A stretch of 64,000 bases of DNA from Brachionus koreanus (lineage: Eukaryota > Rotifera > Eurotatoria > Ploima > Brachionidae), in the NCBI GenBank assembly GCA_016987375.1, contig PJRA01000313.1:2336376-2400375 (forward strand), read 5' to 3'. The position numbers and the translations under genes were made by a program. Positions 58,576 through 64,000 of this stretch are shown piece by piece. The notes under the pieces are model-generated. The model did not search any database. It worked only from the letters and a program-made list of their open reading frames with translations, and was not told the DNA's origin. Each line of letters begins with the position of its first letter. The stretch's first letter is position 1.

Positions 58576-61500
58576 ATGACTTCTTCACCATCAGCATCGC
58601 CTTTGCAGCATCATAATCACAATCACTTATTGAACCATAATTCCAGTCCAAGCAAATCAAAGTTACATTCTAGTGTAATGAATGGTCAGGATAGTCAAAA
58701 TGGCCAAGAGGAAAGACAAAATCCAAAGCGAATGAAATATTCTGACTCAAGTGAAAACTTAAGCCACGAGAGCCCAATGGAAACCGAGCTCAACCAAGTA
58801 CTACATATCTTAATATTTCAAGATTAAAAATATTAATTATGATTAAAATTATTCACTTTGTATTCACGACAACATTTGCATCATTATTTTTGCATGTAAA
58901 TTAAGCATGCAGTTTTAAATTATATAAAAAAAATATAATTTTAATTTCATATAAGCATTGTGAATTAGAATTTAGTCATACTTTCAATTACAGAGGGAAG
59001 CGTTTCTTAGATACTTAATTTCTAAATTAGGCCTAAGATGCTCAATCATTTACAATGAAATTTTCGAATTTTTAACATTTTTATTTATTCAAAAATAAAA
59101 AAAAAATTTACTTATCTTTTTTTTTTAATTAAGAAAATTGAAAATCAAATAATAACAGCTAATAATCACGTAAATAATCAAAATCAATCTTCGAACGGCA
59201 ATTCAGCAAATATGTCCTCATCAAATAATACAAGTTCAACTCAGAGATCAGTCGAACAAGATGACCATCCTGAAATTGACGAAGCACTTTACTCAAGACA
59301 ATTGTAAGATATTAAATTTCTCATAAATTTTTGAAAACGTCATCTAATTCCTAATTAATTGAAATTTATCTATTTTCTTTTAAAGATATGTTTTGGGACA
59401 TGAGGCAATGAGGAGGATGCAGGCATCGAACATTCTCATATCGGGAATGGGCGGCCTGGGAGTTGAAATAGCCAAAAATGTAGTTTTAGGTGGAGTGAAA
59501 TCAGTGACGATTCATGATAGCCAAAACGTGACCTATGAAGATTTATCAACTCAATTTTTTCTCCATGAAAATGACATTGGCAAAAATCGTGCCCAAGCTA
59601 CTCAATCGCTCTTAGCAGAGCTAAATACCTATGTACCAGTCAATGTCCTCGAGGCTAATCCTTTAACTGTCGAAAATCTTAAATCATTTCAAGTAGTTGT
59701 TCTTACTTCAAGTAGCACTGAAGAACAGTTAGAATTTGGTAAATTTTGTCATGAAAATGATATCAAATTCATCGTGGCCGAAACACGTGGTATTTTTGGA
59801 CAAATTTTTTGTGACTTTGGCCAAAAATTTGAGGTGGTGGATGTAGACGGTGAGCAACCATTGAGCGCTATGATTTCCTGTATCACCAACGATTCACAAG
59901 GAATTGTGACTACCTTGGACGAGCAAAGACATGGATTTGAAGATGGAATGTATGTTACATTCAGTGAAGTAAAAGGAATGGCAGAAGTGAACGAAAAAGA
60001 ATTTCAAATAAAAGTATACGGGCCGTATACATTTGGCATTGGAGACACAACATCATTTTCAAAATATATTCGCGGCGGCTATGTGCATCAAGTAAAAAAG
60101 CCCAAGCCAATGAACTTCAAGCCAATACACGAGGCCATCAAAGCTCCAGAGACTCTCATTTCAGACTTTACCAAAATGGAAGATTCAAACACTATTCATG
60201 TGGCCTTTCACACCACTTATTTATTTTTGAAAAAGCACTCTCGTCTACCAAGACCATGGTGTCAACAAGATTCAGATGAATTTATTAACTTAGCCAGAGG
60301 ACTGAATGATGCTGAGTACAAATTTGAACTAAATGACTATGTTTTACGACTATTTTCAAGCACATTACGAGGACAAATAAGTCCAATGCATGCTGTTATT
60401 GGTGGAACTGCTGCACAAGAAATAATGAAGGCTTGTTCGGGTAAATTCACGCCAATCTATCAATATTTTTATTTCGATTGTCGAGAAATTTTACCCGAAA
60501 AACCATTTGAATCACTTAACACAAGTGAGTGTTTAATCGAAGACAATAATGAAGAATTGAGACGGTACAAAGCTCAAGTAGCTGTTTTGGGACAAAAATT
60601 TCAGAGAAAATTGGGAAAAAGCAACTATTTCATTGTAGGCGCTGGTGCTTTGGGTTGTGAATATTTGAAAAATTTTGCCATGATGGGTATGTGCACTAAA
60701 GCTGAGAATGGAAAATTAATAGTCACTGACATGGACACAATTGAGAAATCAAATTTAAACAGACAATTTTTATTCCGCTCTCACGATGTCCGACAGTCCA
60801 AGTCCACAGTAGCTTCTGCAGCTGCCCAAAAAATGAATCCAAACATAAATATCGAGGCTCAAACAAATCGTGTAGGTCCTGACACTGAACATGTCTACAA
60901 CGATGAGTTTTTTGAAAGACTAGATGGCGTTTGTAATGCATTGGACAACATTGATGCACGCATCTATGTCGATAGGCGATGTGTTTACTACCACAAGCCT
61001 TTGATTGAATCGGGAACGTTGGGAACCAAGGGCAATGTGCAAGTAGTCAAGCCATTTTTGACTGAGTCTTATTCGTCTACTCAAGATCCACCTGAGAAAT
61101 CAATACCCATTTGTACACTTAAAAATTTTCCTAATGCTATCGAGCACACGCTTCAATGGGCTAGGGACACATTTGAAGGCGTTTTTACTAATCCGGCAGC
61201 TGCTGCTCTCGAATACATTCGAAATCCCAGCTCTTATATTGACAGAATTATGAAGCTACAAGGTTCTCAGCCTCTAGAGGAATTGTCTCACGTCTACAAT
61301 GCAATTGTTCAAGATCGTCCAAGAAATTTTGAAGATTGTGTCAAATGGGCCCGCTTTCACTGGCAAGAAAGCTATCACAATTCAATTGAGCAACTATTGT
61401 TTAACTTTCCTCGGGATCAATTAACTTCAAGTGGACTGCCATTTTGGTCTGGTCCAAAAAGATGCCCGCATTCACTTAATTTCAATACAGATAATCAAAC

Positions 61501-62395
61501 TCATGCCGAATACGTTTATACAGCTGCCAATTTAAAAGCTGAAATGTACGGCATAGCTCAAGTAAGAAATCGAAATCAAGTAATGGAAATAGCTAAGAAA
61601 ATTTCAGTGCCAGAGTTTAAGCCTAAACAAGGAATTAAAATACATGTAAACGATTCAGAGGCGCAAAATTCTATGAATTCAGGCTCAATGGATAGAGACA
61701 AGTTAGAGGACATGATAAATAGACTCAAAGCAGTCACTGATTTAAGTCAGATAAAAATGAATCCTATTGAATTCGAAAAAGATGATGATACTAATCTACA
61801 CATGGATTTTATTGTAGCATGCTCAAATTTGCGAGCTGAAAACTATGATATTACCCCAGCTGACAGACACAAGAGCAAGCTGATTGCAGGTCGAATTATT
61901 CCGGCAATAGCCACAACTACTTCGTTGATTGTAGGCTTAGATTGTATAGAATTGTACAAATTAATCCAAGGACATGATAAAATAGAGCTTTTCAAGAGCA
62001 GTTTTGTTAATTTGGCTCTGCCATTTTTCGGTTTATCCGAACCTGTTGCTCCCAAAAAGTCAAAATACTATGAAAATGAGTTTTCGCTATGGGACCGATT
62101 TGAAGTAAAAGGCGAGATGACTCTCAAAGAGTTCATTGATTATTTTAAAGAGAAGCACTCTTTAGAAATTACCATGCTTTCACAAGGAGTAGTCATGTTA
62201 TATTCATTTTTTATGGATAAAAAAAAGCTTGCTGAGCGTTTGAATATGTCAATGTCGCAAGTGGTTGAGACAGTGAGCAAAAAACCAATACCTGATCATG
62301 TAAACGCTTTGGTATTGGAGTTGTGCTGCAATGATACTGAAGGAGAAGATTTAGAAGTACCTTATGTTAAGTACATCTTGCCAAAAAGAAAATAA
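58576..62395 (+). CDS. UBA1: Ubiquitin-activating enzyme E1 (UBA1)
   Basis: Three exons (58576-58797, 59134-59303, 59386-62395) give 1133 residues. UBA1 adenylates ubiquitin and passes it as a thioester to E2 enzymes. An N-terminal low-complexity extension (His/Asn/Ser/Gln-rich, about 120 residues) precedes the conserved DEALYSRQLYVLGHEAM, which is rebuilt across intron 2. The inactive adenylation half has GMGGLGVEIAKN. The active half has GAGALGCEYLKNF and DMDTIEKSNLNRQFLFR. The catalytic cysteine is in KSIPICTLKNFPNA (about residue 707). DFIVACSNLRAENY and the C-terminal ubiquitin-fold domain (from about ENEFSLWDRFEVKG) close the protein. The third exon alone is 3 kb without an intron. Confidence 0.97.
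58798..59133. other. UBA1: Intron 1 of UBA1, 336 bp
   Basis: GT-AG intron, A/T-rich, phase 0. Nothing else in it was recognised. Confidence 0.75.
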
Positions 62396-63369
62396 ATAAA
62401 AATATTAGATATTTTTTTGTTTTTTAATTATTAATTAAATTTATATAATTTGAAATAATTTTTTTTTTAATATTTTAAATGGAATCGATGCGAGTAATTT
62501 CTTGGACTTTTTTTTGTGAGTGCAAAACCGGTCTTCTTTATTTGAAAAGAGATAGAAAATATTCAATAAGTCAAACAAACATTTATGTAAGCCTCTCAAA
62601 AAAAATGAAGGTTATTTTATGCTTAATTTAAAAAAAAAAGATTAATTATTAAGTTTGAATAAAATATTTAGATGAAAAAAAACAGAATTTTTTTTTGTAA
62701 CATGAAAACATGCTAAGTTAAATTATTTTTTAGGATTGAAATTACATTTGCCTTATTTTATCTATGCTCAATTTTTCTAAAATCGGCTTTATCCTTTAAA
62801 CTAATCTTCATCTAACCCTTAAACTCTTTCAATTTGAGATACGGCAACTTATGGTTATCCAAAGAGTGGCTGATTATCGAAAATAAACCTTGTACTTGTG
62901 TATTTAACTTTTTATATTTGTATGCAAAAAAAATAATTTTTATAGATTTTTAGGCTTTTTAATAAAGATATAATCTTTGCTTTTATTTTTCAAAATTAGT
63001 CAGGAAAGAGAAAAGAATTAAATATCGTAAATTTGTTAAAAAAACAATTAAAAATTCCTCTTATGTTTAGTTTATTTTTTATCATTTAATTTCTGTTGAA
63101 AACTCTGTTCTATTCAAAAAAATTGCATGTCTAGGGTGTATTTAAGTTTCATATTATTTGGTAAAGGGCCGTAAAATAAAAACCGCCTGTTAAACGCGTG
63201 TTTTTCAGTTATTGAGAGAATCTGCTAATAGTTTATAAAAGTTGCCAGTCTCATGCCAGTCTGGAAAGCTATCTAAGCTAATCTTGATAGCACTTAAATT
63301 CTTTGTATCAACTATTATATTTTTTGTTTTAATTTAAAAATAAAAAAAAAATTTATAGAAAAAAAAGAT
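62396..63369. other. 3' flank of UBA1, AT-rich
   Basis: No gene. A slightly GC-richer piece at about 63165-63215 (GGGCCGTAAAAT, CCGCCTGTTAAACGCGTG) shares GTTTAAACG-like words with the sequence at the edge of the first assembly gap. Confidence 0.45.
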
Positions 63370-63690
63370 AAATCAGGGTGTCAGGGGGTTTAGTGTCATT
63401 GCATGGTGTATTTGCTCTAAAAAACATCATAGAACAAAATCTAGAATGGAAAAGTTCTCTGCTAATAATTTCATCGACTTTAAGAAAGTCTTTAATAGCA
63501 TTCATAGAGAAACTTTATGGACCATACTTAGATCTTATGGCATACTCAAGAAATATGGAAAAATGCTTCAAAACAAATATAAGAGTAAAACAAAGACGTG
63601 ACTTGAAGACCTGGACTTTGCAGATGATCTCGTGTTGATACCAAATACAAACTTTTTCAAAAGTCTAAAAAAAAAACTTTGAAATATTAC
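63370..63690 (+). mobile_element. Decayed LINE reverse-transcriptase fragment with internal deletion
   Basis: Reads ALKNIIEQNLEWKSS, then in a second frame FIDFKKVFNSIHRETLWTIL and RSYGILKKYGKMLQNKYK, a stop, and LEDLDFADDLVLIP. The A-box (FIDF.K.F.S.HR) and the catalytic FADD box of a LINE RT are both present. Only about 20 codons separate them instead of the usual 90 or so, so a block including the SGV(R/P)QG motif is deleted. It belongs to a different LINE lineage from the one at 15.5 kb. Confidence 0.85.
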
Positions 63691-64000
63691 AAAAATTCGA
63701 AATTCTAAGATGAAATCTATTTGTGCATTTATATAAAATATTTTGATCATTTTTGAAAAATGAAATGAGATCAAAAATTTTACTTTGTTTTAATTTTACT
63801 CATGTTATTGATTTTTTTTTAGTGTCGACACAAGACCTTTAGCAAAAAATATGTAAAAAAAACAACTTATCTAAAAAAATAAAAAATAGACAAATAAAAG
63901 AAAAAAATTGTATATGCTAAAATTTGGGCTTTTTTACTTCAAATTAGTCCTTTGCGCTGAAATTGCATATTCGATATGTAAGTATAGATTGTTAGTATCT
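63691..64000. other. AT-rich end of window
   Basis: No feature was recognised. Confidence 0.5.

Noticed and set aside
1..64000. tRNA, rRNA or spliced-leader RNA genes
   Set aside because: Scanning by eye for T-loop consensus (GGTTCGAATCC-like) and rRNA-like sequence gave nothing convincing; a covariance-model search would be needed to exclude small RNA genes.
1..64000. Bacterial contamination or a prokaryotic defence/mobile system
   Set aside because: All recognisable genes are eukaryotic with GT-AG introns, and there is no operon-like packing or ribosome-binding-site pattern.

Overview
The window is strongly AT-rich animal nuclear DNA, with two assembly gaps (32093-32990 and 48782-49450). 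It holds compact, mostly single-copy eukaryotic genes with very short GT-AG introns (about 46-67 bp, some longer), and long gene-poor A/T stretches. The gene set (PBX homeobox, 7TM receptor, ninjurin, SPAK/OSR1 kinase, secreted chitin-binding proteins, an animal-type endoglycoceramidase) indicates a small invertebrate. A monogonont rotifer of the Brachionus type fits best, but this is an inference from gene style and not a sequence match.

Layout: 1.0-2.7 kb, endoglycoceramidase (+, 3 exons). 4.7-5.7 kb, a family-A-like receptor (+). 7.2-9.1 kb, splicing factor CWC22 (+). 9.6-10.0 kb, three 120-bp tandem repeats just before a TATA promoter. 10.1-14.6 kb, two paralogous secreted chitin-binding proteins rich in Gln/Pro/Tyr repeats (+). 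15.5-16.8 kb, a decayed non-LTR retrotransposon. 17.5-19.4 kb, SPAK/OSR1 kinase (-, 4 exons). 22.9-24.2 kb, SURF1 followed after 167 bp by the RNA polymerase subunit RPABC4 (+). 26.0-26.6 kb, ninjurin (-). 30.5-39.7 kb, a large 12-exon AKNA-like coiled-coil gene (+). 41.6-42.6 kb, PBX/extradenticle (+). 44.7 kb, a small basic ORF. 45.5-48.4 kb, BOP1 (+, 8 exons). 49.9-50.4 kb, an orphan small secreted protein (-). 50.7-52.5 kb, TRMT11 (-, 8 exons). 53.8-55.7 kb, mitochondrial processing peptidase alpha (-, 6 exons including an 8-nt microexon), with a 111-bp exact copy of part of its last exon further upstream. 56.8-57.8 kb, a small AT-hook ORF and a hAT-like MITE. 58.6-62.4 kb, ubiquitin-activating enzyme UBA1 (+, 3 exons). 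63.4-63.7 kb, a second decayed LINE.

Most genes are unrelated housekeeping genes: splicing (CWC22), ribosome assembly (BOP1), tRNA methylation (TRMT11), mitochondrial import and COX assembly (PMPCA, SURF1), ubiquitin activation (UBA1) and transcription (RPABC4, PBX). The most unusual locus is the tandem pair at 10.1-14.6 kb. Both proteins are secreted and carry the same 83-residue, eight-cysteine chitin-binding module. They also share a 30-bp minisatellite encoding a Q/P/Y decapeptide, which suggests a locally duplicated extracellular structural-matrix system. Exon joins were worked out by hand from GT-AG sites, reading phase and family alignment from memory; every multi-exon total below is a multiple of three.
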